Assembly: GCF_017377735.1 (NCBI RefSeq)
Contig: NZ_JAFVMH010000003.1
Location: forward strand, 1-64,000
Direction: 5' to 3'
Source of the DNA: Acetobacter garciniae
Lineage (GTDB): Bacteria > Pseudomonadota > Alphaproteobacteria > Acetobacterales > Acetobacteraceae
DNA length: 64,000 bases
In this document: piece by piece, positions 14,243 through 23,781 of the stretch
How the letters are laid out: each line of letters starts with the position of its first letter
How positions within the stretch are numbered: the stretch's first letter is position 1
Notes under the pieces: model-generated
What the model was told of the DNA's origin: nothing
The model's input: the letters and a program-made list of their open reading frames with translations, nothing else
Databases searched by the model: none
Position numbers and translations under genes: made by a program

Positions 14243-16243
14243 ATGGAACAGCCCGGAACACGTATTCAATGGGGACAGGTCGCGGTGGTCCTGTCCATGA
14301 TCGTCCTGTCCTGGTGGACTGCAACCGAATGGACAGCATGGGAACTGGCCTTTCAACCTGAACTCGGGCGGCCCTGGTTCGTGCTGTTTCACCGTTGGCC
14401 GGTCTATGCCCCACCGCTGTTCTTCTGGTGGTGGTATGTCTTCGATGCCTATGCCCCGGCTGTGTTCGCACGCGGCGCCTGGATCGCTGGATCTGGCGGC
14501 GTGCTGGCCTTTGCCGCTGCCGTCGCATTGTCTGTCCATCGCGCCCGCGAGGCAAAGAAGATCGAGACCTACGGATCGGCGCGCTGGGCAGGGTCGGATG
14601 AAATCGCCCAGGCCGGGCTGCTTGACCCGGATGGGGTGGTGCTTGGCCGGTACGGCAAGGCCTACCTGCGGCATGACGGGCCGGAGCATGTCCTGACCTT
14701 CGCACCGACCCGCAGCGGCAAGGGTGTCGGCATGGTCATTCCTACGCTTCTGACCTGGCCGGGTTCCGCCATCGTCCACGACATCAAGGGCGAGAACTGG
14801 GAACTGACGGCGGGATTCCGTGCCCGTTTCGGTCGCGTCGTGCTGTTCGACCCCACCAATGCGGCCTCCGCTGCCTACAACCCGTTACTGGAAATCCGGC
14901 GTGGGGAGCGGGAAGTCCGCGATGCCCAGAACGTCGCCGATATCCTCGTGGACCCGGAAGGCAGTCTGGAGAAGCGCAACCACTGGGAGAAGACTTCGCA
15001 CTCCCTGCTGGTCGGCGCCATCCTGCATGTGCTCTACGCCGAGCCCGACAAGACGCTGGCCGGTGTCGCCAGTTTTCTGTCGGACCCGAAACGCCCGATC
15101 GCCACAACGCTGTCAGCGATGATGCGGACAAACCATCTCGGGAAGAAAGGACCGCACCCCGTCGTTGCCTCGGCTGCGCGCGAATTGCTGAACAAGTCTC
15201 CCAACGAGCGGTCAGGCGTGCTGTCCACCGCCATGTCCTTTCTCGGCCTCTATCGCGATCCCGTGGTTGCGGAGGTGACGCGGCGCTGCGAATGGCGGAT
15301 ATCCGACATAGTTGATGGTGATCGCCCGGTGACGCTCTATCTGACCGTGCCGCCATCGGACATCAGCCGCACCAAGCCACTGATCCGTCTGGTGCTGAAC
15401 CAGATCGGCCGGCGCCTGACGGAAGACCTTGATGCCGCGGCGCGGCGGCGACGTGTGCTGCTGATGCTCGACGAATTCCCGGCCCTCGGGCGGCTGGATT
15501 TCTTTGAATCGGCGCTGGCCTTCATGGCGGGCTACCGGATCAAGAGCTTCCTGATCGCCCAGTCCCTCAACCAGATCGAGCGGGCCTACGGGCCGAACAA
15601 TTCGATCCTCGACAACTGTCATGTCCGGGTGAGCTTCGCCACCAACGACGAACGGACGGCAAAACGTGTCTCCGACGCGCTCGGGACCGCCACCGAGATG
15701 AAGGCGATGAAGAACTACGCGGGCCACCGTCTTTCGCCCTGGCTGGGCCATCTGATGGTTTCGCGCTCGGAGACGGCACGCCCGCTGCTGACGGCGGGAG
15801 AAGTCATGCAGCTCCCGCCAGCGGATGAGATCGTCATGGCCTCCGGCCTCTATCCGATCCGTGCGAAGAAGGCCCGTTACTTCGAGGATGCGCGCTTCCA
15901 GGAACGCATTCTGCCGCCGCCAAAGCCTACGCCCCCGAAGGATGGGTGCCCGGACGACTGGAGTAGCCGTCCCCTGCCGCCCAGGCCGCCGGCACCCGAT
16001 GCGGCGGCCGAAACGCGGACAGGGGACGATGAGGAAGAAGACCCGAAGCAGTCCGCCCGACGCCATCAGCCCGAACTGGACGAAGGCACTGTCGAGAAAA
16101 AGGAGCCGTTGGAGAACGAGTTCACGCCCGATCCGGTCGATGAGTTCGACGACATCGCGCCCCGCAACAACCGGATGAACGATCTCAGGCGCGGCATCGC
16201 CCGGCAGGCGTCGCTCGACCGTGGCGATGAGCTTGGACTGTGA
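14243..16243 (+). CDS. traG: TraG/VirD4 type IV coupling protein
   Basis: A 666-residue inner-membrane ATPase. Membrane helices lie at about residues 12-26 and 55-98, Walker A (TRSGKGVG) at 156-163 and Walker B (LLMLDEFPALG) near 415. The C-terminus is acidic and proline-rich. It passes the relaxase-DNA complex to the Trb channel. ATG at 14243 is chosen for its GGAGAG site; an in-frame ATG at 14225 is possible. It starts the traG-copG-trb block. Confidence 0.93.
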   Translation: MEQPGTRIQWGQVAVVLSMIVLSWWTATEWTAWELAFQPELGRPWFVLFHRWPVYAPPLFFWWWYVFDAYAPAVFARGAWIAGSGGVLAFAAAVALSVHRAREAKKIETYGSARWAGSDEIAQAGLLDPDGVVLGRYGKAYLRHDGPEHVLTFAPTRSGKGVGMVIPTLLTWPGSAIVHDIKGENWELTAGFRARFGRVVLFDPTNAASAAYNPLLEIRRGEREVRDAQNVADILVDPEGSLEKRNHWEKTSHSLLVGAILHVLYAEPDKTLAGVASFLSDPKRPIATTLSAMMRTNHLGKKGPHPVVASAARELLNKSPNERSGVLSTAMSFLGLYRDPVVAEVTRRCEWRISDIVDGDRPVTLYLTVPPSDISRTKPLIRLVLNQIGRRLTEDLDAAARRRRVLLMLDEFPALGRLDFFESALAFMAGYRIKSFLIAQSLNQIERAYGPNNSILDNCHVRVSFATNDERTAKRVSDALGTATEMKAMKNYAGHRLSPWLGHLMVSRSETARPLLTAGEVMQLPPADEIVMASGLYPIRAKKARYFEDARFQERILPPPKPTPPKDGCPDDWSSRPLPPRPPAPDAAAETRTGDDEEEDPKQSARRHQPELDEGTVEKKEPLENEFTPDPVDEFDDIAPRNNRMNDLRRGIARQASLDRGDELGL

Positions 16244-16250
16244 GGCAGAC

Positions 16251-16697
16251 ATGGCGATACCGAAAAAGAAGGCCCAGATCTCCGTCTATCTCGATCCCGA
16301 TGTGATGAAGACCCTGTCTGCCTATGCCGCGCGACGCGCGCAGCCGATGTCGCTGATCGTCGAGGCCGCCGTTGCTTCCTTCCTCTCGCCCGACGGGGAA
16401 GAGCGCCGCGAGGCTGCTACATCGAAGCGCCTCGACCGGCAGGACCGACGTCTCGCGCGGCTGGAGCGCGATATCGGCATCACGGTGGAGACACTAGCGC
16501 TGTTCATCCGTTTCTGGCTGACCACGACCCCGCCGCTGCCCGAACCGGCCGCGAAGGCGGCGCGCGCGCAGGCCGGGGTGCGCTACGATAATTTTGTCGC
16601 CGCCCTCGGCCGTAGGCTGGCCCAGGGGCCAAGACTCCAGCAGGAAATCCCGGAGGATGTTTTGGACCCCGGCGCACGGGATGAACCGGAGGCGTAA
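16251..16697 (+). CDS. CopG/ribbon-helix-helix protein of the trb block
   Basis: A 148-residue protein with an N-terminal ribbon-helix-helix (KKAQISVYLDPDVMKTLSAYAARRAQPMSLIVEAAVASFL) followed by a basic helix and a hydrophobic segment ETLALFIRFWLTTT. This family is always found between traG and trbB in this ICE class. It probably regulates the operon or helps the coupling protein. It starts 7 bases after the traG stop. The chosen start (MAIPKK) follows GAGGCAGAC. Confidence 0.82.
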   Translation: MAIPKKKAQISVYLDPDVMKTLSAYAARRAQPMSLIVEAAVASFLSPDGEERREAATSKRLDRQDRRLARLERDIGITVETLALFIRFWLTTTPPLPEPAAKAARAQAGVRYDNFVAALGRRLAQGPRLQQEIPEDVLDPGARDEPEA

Positions 16698-16843
16698 AAT
16701 CCGCACCCCGCAAGTATTTTTGCCCTGTGTTTCGCCGCCGTTCTACGACCTCTGAATTCTTGTTGAAACGCGCTGTTTCCAGCCTTTCTTAATGATCCCC
16801 GTCGCTGTTCGTCCGTCGCGTGCGGCCCATACGGGGGAAGGTC

Positions 16844-17848
16844 ATGTCGGTTTCCGTCATCCATGAAGGGGCCAGAGTGCGCGGCGTGTCCATGCTGCGC
16901 ACAGCGATGGGGCCGGCGATTGCCCGGCACCTTGCCGATCCCTCTGTGGTCGAGGTCATGCTTAATCCCGATGGGCGGCTGTGGATCGATCGGCTGTCAG
17001 AGGGCATGGCCAACACGGGCGAAACCATCACACCTGCCGACGCCGAGCGCATCGTGCGTCTGGTTGCACACCACGTCGGGGCTGAGGTGCATGAGGGTGC
17101 GCCCCGTGTCTCGGCCGAGTTGCCAACCGGCGAACGGTTCGAGGGATTGCTGCCGCCCGTGGTGACGGCCCCCAGTTTCGCGATCCGCAAGCCCGCCGTC
17201 GCGGTGTTCACCCTCGATGACTATGTCGCCGCCGGGATCATGACAGAAGGGCTGGCGGTGTCTCTGCGCCGCGCTGTTTCGGAACGGAAGAACATCCTGG
17301 TCGCAGGCGGCACATCCACGGGCAAGACCACGCTGGTCAACGCCCTGCTGGCCGAGGTCGCGAAAACCGGCGATCGCGTCGTCCTGATCGAGGACACGCG
17401 CGAGTTGCAATGCATGGCGCCCAATCTCATCGCCCTGCGGACCCGTGAAGGCGTGATTACCCTTTCGGACCTTGTCCGGTCCGGTCTACGTCTGCGTCCT
17501 GACCGTATTCCCATCGGTGAGGTGCGCGGGGCCGAAGCCCTCGATCTGGTCAAGGCATGGGGCACCGGCCATCCGGGTGGCATCGGCACCCTGCACGCCG
17601 GATCGGTGCTGGCTGCTCTGTATCGGCTGGAACAACTCATCCAGGAGGCGGTGGTCACGGTGCCGCGCGCCATGATCGCCGAAACCATCGATGTGATCGC
17701 GGTCCTGTCCGGGCGCGGCAATTCCCGCCGCCTGTCCGAACTGGCGGAAATTGACGGTCTCGATCCCACGACCGGAACCTATCGCATCCGTCCGGTCAGC
17801 CTCTCTTCTCCCGAAACACCATTCTCTGCCAATGGAGAATCATCATGA
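16844..17848 (+). CDS. trbB: TrbB, VirB11-type secretion ATPase
   Basis: A 334-residue hexameric ATPase. Walker A is GGTSTGKTT (residues 155-163), then LIEDTREL (Asp box), and the His box [10 protein letters not shown] near 250. It powers pilus assembly and substrate transfer from the cytoplasmic side. ATG at 16844 follows GGGGGAAGG. Its last codons overlap trbC. A 146-base gap separates it from the CopG gene and may hold a promoter. Confidence 0.93.
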   Translation: MSVSVIHEGARVRGVSMLRTAMGPAIARHLADPSVVEVMLNPDGRLWIDRLSEGMANTGETITPADAERIVRLVAHHVGAEVHEGAPRVSAELPTGERFEGLLPPVVTAPSFAIRKPAVAVFTLDDYVAAGIMTEGLAVSLRRAVSERKNILVAGGTSTGKTTLVNALLAEVAKTGDRVVLIEDTRELQCMAPNLIALRTREGVITLSDLVRSGLRLRPDRIPIGEVRGAEALDLVKAWGTGHPGGIGTLHAGSVLAALYRLEQLIQEAVVTVPRAMIAETIDVIAVLSGRGNSRRLSELAEIDGLDPTTGTYRIRPVSLSSPETPFSANGESS

Positions 17849-18213
17849 TGCCGCCTTCACGTCTGCGCGCCGTGGTGCGCGCTGTCGCACGTCCTGACCG
17901 GCATGTGCCGGATCTGCGTGTGTTTGGAACCTCCATGCTGCTGTCGCTTGCTTTCGCGTCATCGGCATGGGCGTCAGGATCCAGCATGCCGTGGGAAACG
18001 CCCCTGAACGAGATTCTGGAATCCGTGCAGGGACCGGTGGCGAAAATCATCTCGGTGATCATCATCACGGTCACGGGTCTGACCCTGGCCTTCGGGGAAA
18101 CATCCGGCGGGTTCCGCCGCCTGATCCAGATTGTCTTTGGACTAAGCATCGCTTTTGCAGCGTCCAGCTTCTTCCTGTCGTTCTTCTCCTTCTCGGGCGG
18201 AGCGCTAATCTGA
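17845..18213 (+). CDS. trbC: TrbC/VirB2 major pilin
   Basis: A 122-residue prepilin with a long N-terminal signal region ending near SSAWASGSSMPWE, then two hydrophobic helices (IISVIIITVTGLTLAF and IVFGLSIAFAASSFFLSFFSF), the VirB2 pattern. It is expected to be trimmed, and possibly cyclised by TraF. Start and stop overlap trbB and trbD. Confidence 0.9.
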   Translation: MMPPSRLRAVVRAVARPDRHVPDLRVFGTSMLLSLAFASSAWASGSSMPWETPLNEILESVQGPVAKIISVIIITVTGLTLAFGETSGGFRRLIQIVFGLSIAFAASSFFLSFFSFSGGALI

Positions 18214-18488
18214 TGGCGGGATATGACGATGACGCGGTGCCGGGCTTCCATGTCCCGGTGCATCGCTCGCTGACCGACCCGATCCTGCTGGGTGGCGCGC
18301 CCCGTGCTGTCGCCATCGCTAATGGCACGCTGGCGGCTGCGATCGCCCTTGGCCTGCGGCTGTGGCTGATCGGGGCCGCATTCTGGATCGTGGGTCATGG
18401 GCTCGCGGTCTGGGGTGCCAGGCGCGATCCTTTCTTCATCGAGGTGGGGCGGCGGCATCTGCGCTATCCCGCCTGGTTGCGGGTCTAA
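18213..18488 (+). CDS. trbD: TrbD/VirB3 channel protein
   Basis: A 91-residue membrane protein: FHVPVHRSLTDPILLGG at the N-terminus, then two hydrophobic segments (VAIANGTLAAAIALGL, LWLIGAAFWIVGHGLAVWGA) and RRDPFFIEVGRRHL, typical of VirB3/TrbD. It supports the TrbE ATPase at the inner membrane. TGATG overlap with trbC. Confidence 0.9.
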   Translation: MAGYDDDAVPGFHVPVHRSLTDPILLGGAPRAVAIANGTLAAAIALGLRLWLIGAAFWIVGHGLAVWGARRDPFFIEVGRRHLRYPAWLRV

Positions 18489-18501
18489 GGAGGGCAGGGC
18501 G

Positions 18502-20943
18502 ATGATGTCGCTTGGCGAATATCGCAGTCGTGCCGCCCTCCTGTCTGATTTCCTGCCCTGGGCCGCGCTCGTTGAGAAAGGTGTAGTGCTGAACAAGGAC
18601 GGCAGTTTCCAGCGCACGGCAAAAATTCGTGGCCCTGATCTGGACAGTGCGACACCAGCGGAACTGGTCGGTGTGACCGGTAGGTTGAACAATGCCCTGC
18701 GTCGCCTTGGCTCCGGCTGGGCGGTGTTCGTGGAGGCGCAGCGCGTTCCCGCCACGCTTTATCCCGACAGCGATTTTCCCGATGCGGCTAGTCAGATGGT
18801 CGATCTGGAGCGCCGGGAGCAGTTCGAGGACGACGGCGCGCATTTCGAGAGCCGGTATTTCCTGACCCTGGTCTGGCTGCCACCGGCGGAATCATCGGGC
18901 CGAGCCGAGCATTTTCTCTATGAAGGCAGGGAACGGGACGGCCCCGATCCGCACGGCATATTGAATTCCTTCATTGATCGTAGTGATCGTCTTCTCGCTT
19001 TACTCGATGGTTTCATGCCCGAAGCAACGTGGCTGGATGACGGCGAAACCCTGACCTATTTGCATTCGACCATTTCAACCCGGAACCAGCGCGTCAGAGT
19101 GTCGGAAATTCCGATGCATCTTGATGCGCTCCTGGTGGACCAGCCGCTGGCGGGTGGTCTGGAGCCGAAACTCGGCGATGCTTTCCTCAAGACGCTGACG
19201 ATCACCGGTTTCCCCAGCCGCACCTTTCCCGGAATTCTGGACGATCTGAACCGGCTGGCGATGCCGTATCGCTGGTCTACCCGTGCCATCCTGCTCGACA
19301 AGACCGACGCCACCAAGGTTCTGACGAAGATCCGGCGGCAATGGTTTGCAAAGCGCAAGAGCCTTGCAGCCATCGTCCGGGAGGTGATGACCAATGAGGC
19401 TTCGGTCCTCGTGGACAACGACGCCGCCAACAAGGCGGCCGACGCCGATCTGGCTTTGCAGTCCCTTGGTGCTGACGATGTCGGGCAGGCCTATATCACC
19501 GCGACCGTCACGGTCTGGGATGGGTCAGCCTCCATCGCGGACGAAAAGCTTCGTCTGGTCGAAAAGATCATTCAGGGCCGCGACTTCACCTGCATGGTGG
19601 AAAGCCTGAACGCGGTGGAAGCGTGGCTGGGGAGTCTGCCCGGCCATGTCTACGCCAATGTGCGTCAGCCCCCGGTCTCGACCCTGAATCTGGCGCATAT
19701 GATTCCGCTCTCTGCCGTGTGGGCCGGGCCGGAGCAGGACGGGCATTTCAGGGCAGCCCCTCTGTTCTACGGCAGGACGGCGGGTGCCACACCGTTCCGG
19801 TTCAGCCTTCACGTCGGCGATGTGGGGCATATGCTGATCGCGGGACCGACAGGCGCGGGCAAATCTGTCCTGCTGGCGTTGATGGCGTTGCAGTTCCGTC
19901 GCTATGCGGGATCGCAGATTTTCGCCTTCGATTTTGGCGGGTCGATGCGGGCGGCAACGCTGGCGATGGGCGGTGACTGGCACGATCTCGGCGGTGGGCT
20001 GACAGACGCTGATCTGTCGGGAGAACAGGGTGGCAGTGTCTCGCTCCAGCCTCTGGCGCGAATTGATGATCCCGACGAACGGAAATGGGCCAGCGAATGG
20101 CTCGGCCAGATCCTTGTCGGTGAAGGGGTAACGCTGACCCCGGAGGTGAAGTCTCACCTTTGGTCGGCCCTGAATTCCCTAGCGTCTTCGCCCGATTATG
20201 AACGCACGATCTCAGGTCTGGTCGCACTCCTCCAGTCCAACGCTCTGAAGCAGGCCCTGACGCCATACTGCCTGGGTGGCCCTTATGGTCGCCTGCTCGA
20301 CGCGGATGTCGAGCGTCTGGGCGATGCCGATGTGGTGGTGTTCGAGACGGAGGGGCTGATCGGTTCTGGCGCAGCCTCTTCCGTGCTGTCCTATCTGTTC
20401 CATCGCATTGAGGGCCATCTGGATGGCCGGCCGACCCTGCTGGTGATCGACGAGGGCTGGCTGGTGCTGGATGACGGCGATTTTGCCGGCCAGCTCCGGG
20501 AATGGCTGAAAACGCTGCGCAAGAAGAACGCCAGCGTCATCTTCGCCACGCAGTCCCTGTCGGATATTGCCAATTCCCGCATTGCCCCGGCGGTGGTGGA
20601 AAGCTGTCCGACGCGCATTTTCCTGCCCAATGAGCGGGCGATCGAGCCGCAGATCATGGCGCTTTATCGGGACTTCGGCCTGAACGACCGGCAGATTGCC
20701 ATCATCGCCCGTGCGGCCTCGAAGCGGGAGTATTACTGCCAGACGCAACGGGGCAACCGGTTGTTTGAACTTGGGCTTGGTCCTGTTGCCCTGGCGCTGT
20801 GCGCGGCCTCCGGCAAGGACGATCACCGGCAGATCGACAGTGTGCTGGCGGAACACGGACGTGGTGGCTTTCTGTCTGCCTGGTTCGACGTGCGTGGCGT
20901 GTCATGGGCTGCGGACCTTCTGCGGGAAGGGGACGTGTCATGA
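18502..20943 (+). CDS. trbE: TrbE/VirB4 secretion ATPase
   Basis: An 813-residue ATPase. The N-terminal CagE/TrbE domain (MMSLGEYRSRAALLSDFLPW) is followed by Walker A AGPTGAGKSV near residue 450 and Walker B LLVIDEGWLVLDDG near 646, then IFATQSLSDIANS. This is full length for the family. It energises pilus assembly. AAGGAGGG precedes the first of two adjacent ATG codons. The stop overlaps trbJ (ATGA). Confidence 0.94.
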   Translation: MMSLGEYRSRAALLSDFLPWAALVEKGVVLNKDGSFQRTAKIRGPDLDSATPAELVGVTGRLNNALRRLGSGWAVFVEAQRVPATLYPDSDFPDAASQMVDLERREQFEDDGAHFESRYFLTLVWLPPAESSGRAEHFLYEGRERDGPDPHGILNSFIDRSDRLLALLDGFMPEATWLDDGETLTYLHSTISTRNQRVRVSEIPMHLDALLVDQPLAGGLEPKLGDAFLKTLTITGFPSRTFPGILDDLNRLAMPYRWSTRAILLDKTDATKVLTKIRRQWFAKRKSLAAIVREVMTNEASVLVDNDAANKAADADLALQSLGADDVGQAYITATVTVWDGSASIADEKLRLVEKIIQGRDFTCMVESLNAVEAWLGSLPGHVYANVRQPPVSTLNLAHMIPLSAVWAGPEQDGHFRAAPLFYGRTAGATPFRFSLHVGDVGHMLIAGPTGAGKSVLLALMALQFRRYAGSQIFAFDFGGSMRAATLAMGGDWHDLGGGLTDADLSGEQGGSVSLQPLARIDDPDERKWASEWLGQILVGEGVTLTPEVKSHLWSALNSLASSPDYERTISGLVALLQSNALKQALTPYCLGGPYGRLLDADVERLGDADVVVFETEGLIGSGAASSVLSYLFHRIEGHLDGRPTLLVIDEGWLVLDDGDFAGQLREWLKTLRKKNASVIFATQSLSDIANSRIAPAVVESCPTRIFLPNERAIEPQIMALYRDFGLNDRQIAIIARAASKREYYCQTQRGNRLFELGLGPVALALCAASGKDDHRQIDSVLAEHGRGGFLSAWFDVRGVSWAADLLREGDVS

Positions 20944-21674
20944 GGCAGGTGATCTTTTTCTGCGGTGCAGCGGCCCTGTTGTCGATTGGCGTGCCGGAGG
21001 CCCGGGCACAATGGGCTGTGTATGATGGAGCCAACCATGTCCAGAATGTTCTCATCGCGGCACGGACCCTCCAGCAGATCGATAATCAGATCACCTCGCT
21101 GGCCAACCAGGCACAGATGCTGGTCAATCAGGGACGTAATCTGGCGAGCCTGCCGCTTTCGACATTGTCATCGTTGCAATCAACGATTTCCCAGACCACG
21201 GCACTGCTCGCGCAGGCGCAGAACATTGCCTACAGCGTCCAGTCCGTCGAGCAGCAATATCAGCAGTCCTATACGTCGGTCTCATCGGGCATGTCCGACA
21301 GCGCCCTGTTCAGCCAGGCGCAGACAAGGTGGCAGAATTCCGTAGGCGGCTTTGAAGATGCTCTGAAACTGCAGGCGCGTGTTGTGGGGAATATTCCTTC
21401 CGACAGCAGTGCCATGACCCAACTTGTTTCGGCCAGCCAGGATTCCACAGGTGCCCTGCAGGCGGCGCAGGCCGGCAATCAGCTTCTAGCACTTCAGTCG
21501 CGCCAGTTGTCCGACATCCTGGCCGAACTCGCCGCCAACGGGCGTGCCACGGCGCTGGAGCGGGCGCGAAATGCTGCCACCGAAGCCGAGAGCGAAGCTC
21601 AGTATCAGCATTTTTCCCAATATAATGCCTATAGCCCGACTTCGGTCTCCATGTTCGGCAGCAGCGGGAACTGA
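20940..21674 (+). CDS. trbJ: TrbJ/VirB5 mating-pair protein
   Basis: A 244-residue secreted protein with a signal peptide (VIFFCGAAALLSIGVPEARA) and a long alpha-helical, glutamine-rich body (QQIDNQITSLANQAQMLVNQ, SVEQQYQQSYTSV), the VirB5/TrbJ hallmark. It is probably a minor pilus component at the tip. Translationally coupled to trbE. No trbK (entry-exclusion lipoprotein) follows, although many trb loci carry it here. Confidence 0.88.
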   Translation: MRQVIFFCGAAALLSIGVPEARAQWAVYDGANHVQNVLIAARTLQQIDNQITSLANQAQMLVNQGRNLASLPLSTLSSLQSTISQTTALLAQAQNIAYSVQSVEQQYQQSYTSVSSGMSDSALFSQAQTRWQNSVGGFEDALKLQARVVGNIPSDSSAMTQLVSASQDSTGALQAAQAGNQLLALQSRQLSDILAELAANGRATALERARNAATEAESEAQYQHFSQYNAYSPTSVSMFGSSGN

Positions 21675-21679
21675 CCGCC

Positions 21680-23092
21680 ATGGCGATGGGCAATGTGGGC
21701 GTTATCGACACCTTCCTGAATACCTTCACCACCACCATCGACAGCGGCTTCGGTCTGGTGAAGGGGAATGTGATTTCGCTGGCAGGTACGCTGTCGGTGC
21801 TGGATATGGTACTGGCTGGCCTGTTCTGGGCCTGGGCTGCGGATGAGGACATCATCCAGCGGCTGGTGAAGAAGACGCTGTATATCGGCTTCTTTTCCTT
21901 TCTGATCAGCAATTTTTCCAGTCTGTCGAAGACCGTCTTTGACAGTTTTGCGGCCCTCGGCCTGAAGGTCGGAGGTGGGAGTCTGGCACTCGGAGACTTC
22001 CTGCGGCCCGGCCGACTGGCATCCACGGGCTTCGATGCGGCGCAGCCGCTCCTGGACTCTGTCCACAATCTGCTTGGTCCTGTCGCCTTCTTTACGAACT
22101 TCATCCAGATCTTCGTGCTCTGCCTGTCCTGGCTGATCGTGCTGGCGGCGTTCTTCATTCTGGCCGTGCAGCTTTTCGTGGCGCTGATCGAGTTCAAGCT
22201 GACCACGCTGGCGGGTTTCATTCTGATCCCGTTCGCCCTGTTCAATCGCACGGCTTTCCTTGCCGAGAAGGTGCTGGGCAATGTCGTCTCCTCGGGCGTG
22301 AAGATCATGGTGCTGGCGGTCATTTCCGCCATTGCGTCCGTTCTGTTCGCCCAGTTCACGACGTCCTATGGCAGTGACGTTCCCACGATCGGGCAGTCCG
22401 TCTCGGTGGTGCTGGCCTCGCTTGCAATTGTCGGCCTGTCCATTTTTGGCGGCAGCATCGCCAATGGCCTGATCTCCGGTGCGCCCCAGCTTGGGGCTGG
22501 CGCGGCCGTCGGCACGGGCATGGCGGTGGGTGCCATGGGCGCTGCTGCTGCGGCCGGTGTCGGGGCTGTCGCATCCGGTGGTGCCGCAGCCCTCGGCGCC
22601 ACGGCTGCCGCCGCGCGGGGCGGGGCCGCGATCGCCGGGGCCGCCACCTCCGCCTATTCGGCTGGTGCTGCTGGCGCATCAGGTGGTGCGGGCAGCATGG
22701 CCGCCGGGATCGGAGGTATGGGCCGGGCCGTCGGCGGGAACGTCGCGAATGCCGTCAAAGGGGCGGCCTCACGTGCCGGTTCATCGCTCAAGGAAAGCTA
22801 TGCCGCCGGTGGACGCTGGGCCGCGCGCGGGATGGGGGAGGGAGGCGAAGGCGGCGAAGGCGGAGCCGGGGATAGTGGACCGGCACCTTCTGGAGGCGGT
22901 GGCCCGGCTGGAGGAGGTGATGGCGGTGGAAACGGCGGTCCTTCTGGTGGCGGTTCCGGCGAACCGCCCCGCTGGGCGCAAAAGATGAAGCGCCGCAATG
23001 CCGCAGCCCATGCCGCCGAGGCGGCGCATGTCATCCGCTCCGCCGATGGCGGGGGCGGAAGTTCCAGCATTGATCTTTCGGAAAAGGAATGA
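21680..23092 (+). CDS. trbL: TrbL/VirB6 polytopic channel protein
   Basis: A 470-residue inner-membrane protein with at least five hydrophobic segments between residues 30 and 270 (for example LIVLAAFFILAVQLFVALIEF). A long alanine/glycine-rich low-complexity tail follows from about residue 270, then a charged end (WAQKMKRRNAAAHAAEAAHV). This layout is normal for TrbL of alphaproteobacterial ICEs. Confidence 0.92.
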   Translation: MAMGNVGVIDTFLNTFTTTIDSGFGLVKGNVISLAGTLSVLDMVLAGLFWAWAADEDIIQRLVKKTLYIGFFSFLISNFSSLSKTVFDSFAALGLKVGGGSLALGDFLRPGRLASTGFDAAQPLLDSVHNLLGPVAFFTNFIQIFVLCLSWLIVLAAFFILAVQLFVALIEFKLTTLAGFILIPFALFNRTAFLAEKVLGNVVSSGVKIMVLAVISAIASVLFAQFTTSYGSDVPTIGQSVSVVLASLAIVGLSIFGGSIANGLISGAPQLGAGAAVGTGMAVGAMGAAAAAGVGAVASGGAAALGATAAAARGGAAIAGAATSAYSAGAAGASGGAGSMAAGIGGMGRAVGGNVANAVKGAASRAGSSLKESYAAGGRWAARGMGEGGEGGEGGAGDSGPAPSGGGGPAGGGDGGGNGGPSGGGSGEPPRWAQKMKRRNAAAHAAEAAHVIRSADGGGGSSSIDLSEKE

Positions 23093-23097
23093 GGACG

Positions 23098-23781
23098 ATG
23101 TTCCGTCGCTCCACCACACGCTACGGGACCACACCCGAGCCTGTCACCCCGTACCAGAAAGCCGCGCAGGCGTGGGATGAACGGATCGGTTCCGCCCGCA
23201 TCCAGGCCCGTAACTGGCGGCTGATGGCGTTCGGCTCCCTGTTTCAGTCCGCGGGCCTTGGCGTAGGGCTGGTCTGGCAATCCGCGCGCGGCACCATCAC
23301 GCCGTGGGTCGTGCAGGTGGACCGGCTGGGGCAGGCGCAGGTCGTGGCCCCCGCAACAGCGGGCTATATGCCCGCTGATCCGCAGATCGCCTGGTATCTG
23401 GCGCAGTTCGTTCACGACGTGCGCGCCCTGTCGTCGGACCCCGTTGTGGTCCGGCAGAACTGGCTGCGGTCCTATGATTTCACCACCACGTCAGGCGCGC
23501 AGACGCTCAACGATTATGCCCGTCTGAATGATCCGTTCTCGCGCATCGGGCATGAGCAGATCGAGGTGGACATCGCCTCGGTGATCCGGGCCTCGCCCGG
23601 CAGCTTCCGGGTCGCCTGGACCGAGCGTCATTACCGCGACGGCGCTTTCACCGGCACCGAGCGCTGGACCGCCATTGTGTCGGTCGTTCTGCGTACACCC
23701 CGCGACGCGGATCACCTTCGGAAAAACCCTCTGGGCATCTACGTCTCTGCCATCAACTGGTCGAAGGAGCTGAGCCAATGA
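23098..23781 (+). CDS. trbF: TrbF/VirB8 assembly factor
   Basis: A 227-residue bitopic protein. N-terminal cytoplasmic segment FRRSTTRYGTTPEPVTPYQKA, one membrane helix near residues 40-58 (LMAFGSLFQSAGLGVGLVW), then the periplasmic VirB8 domain. I prefer ATG at 23098 over 23089, because AAAAGGA is 9 bases from it but abuts the earlier ATG. The stop overlaps trbG. Confidence 0.92.
   Translation: MFRRSTTRYGTTPEPVTPYQKAAQAWDERIGSARIQARNWRLMAFGSLFQSAGLGVGLVWQSARGTITPWVVQVDRLGQAQVVAPATAGYMPADPQIAWYLAQFVHDVRALSSDPVVVRQNWLRSYDFTTTSGAQTLNDYARLNDPFSRIGHEQIEVDIASVIRASPGSFRVAWTERHYRDGAFTGTERWTAIVSVVLRTPRDADHLRKNPLGIYVSAINWSKELSQ

Noticed and set aside
13895-14779. 294-codon minus-strand frame reaching into traG
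   Set aside because: Most of it is the antisense shadow of the traG coding sequence; only the last 57 codons with their own ribosome-binding site are worth keeping as a candidate.
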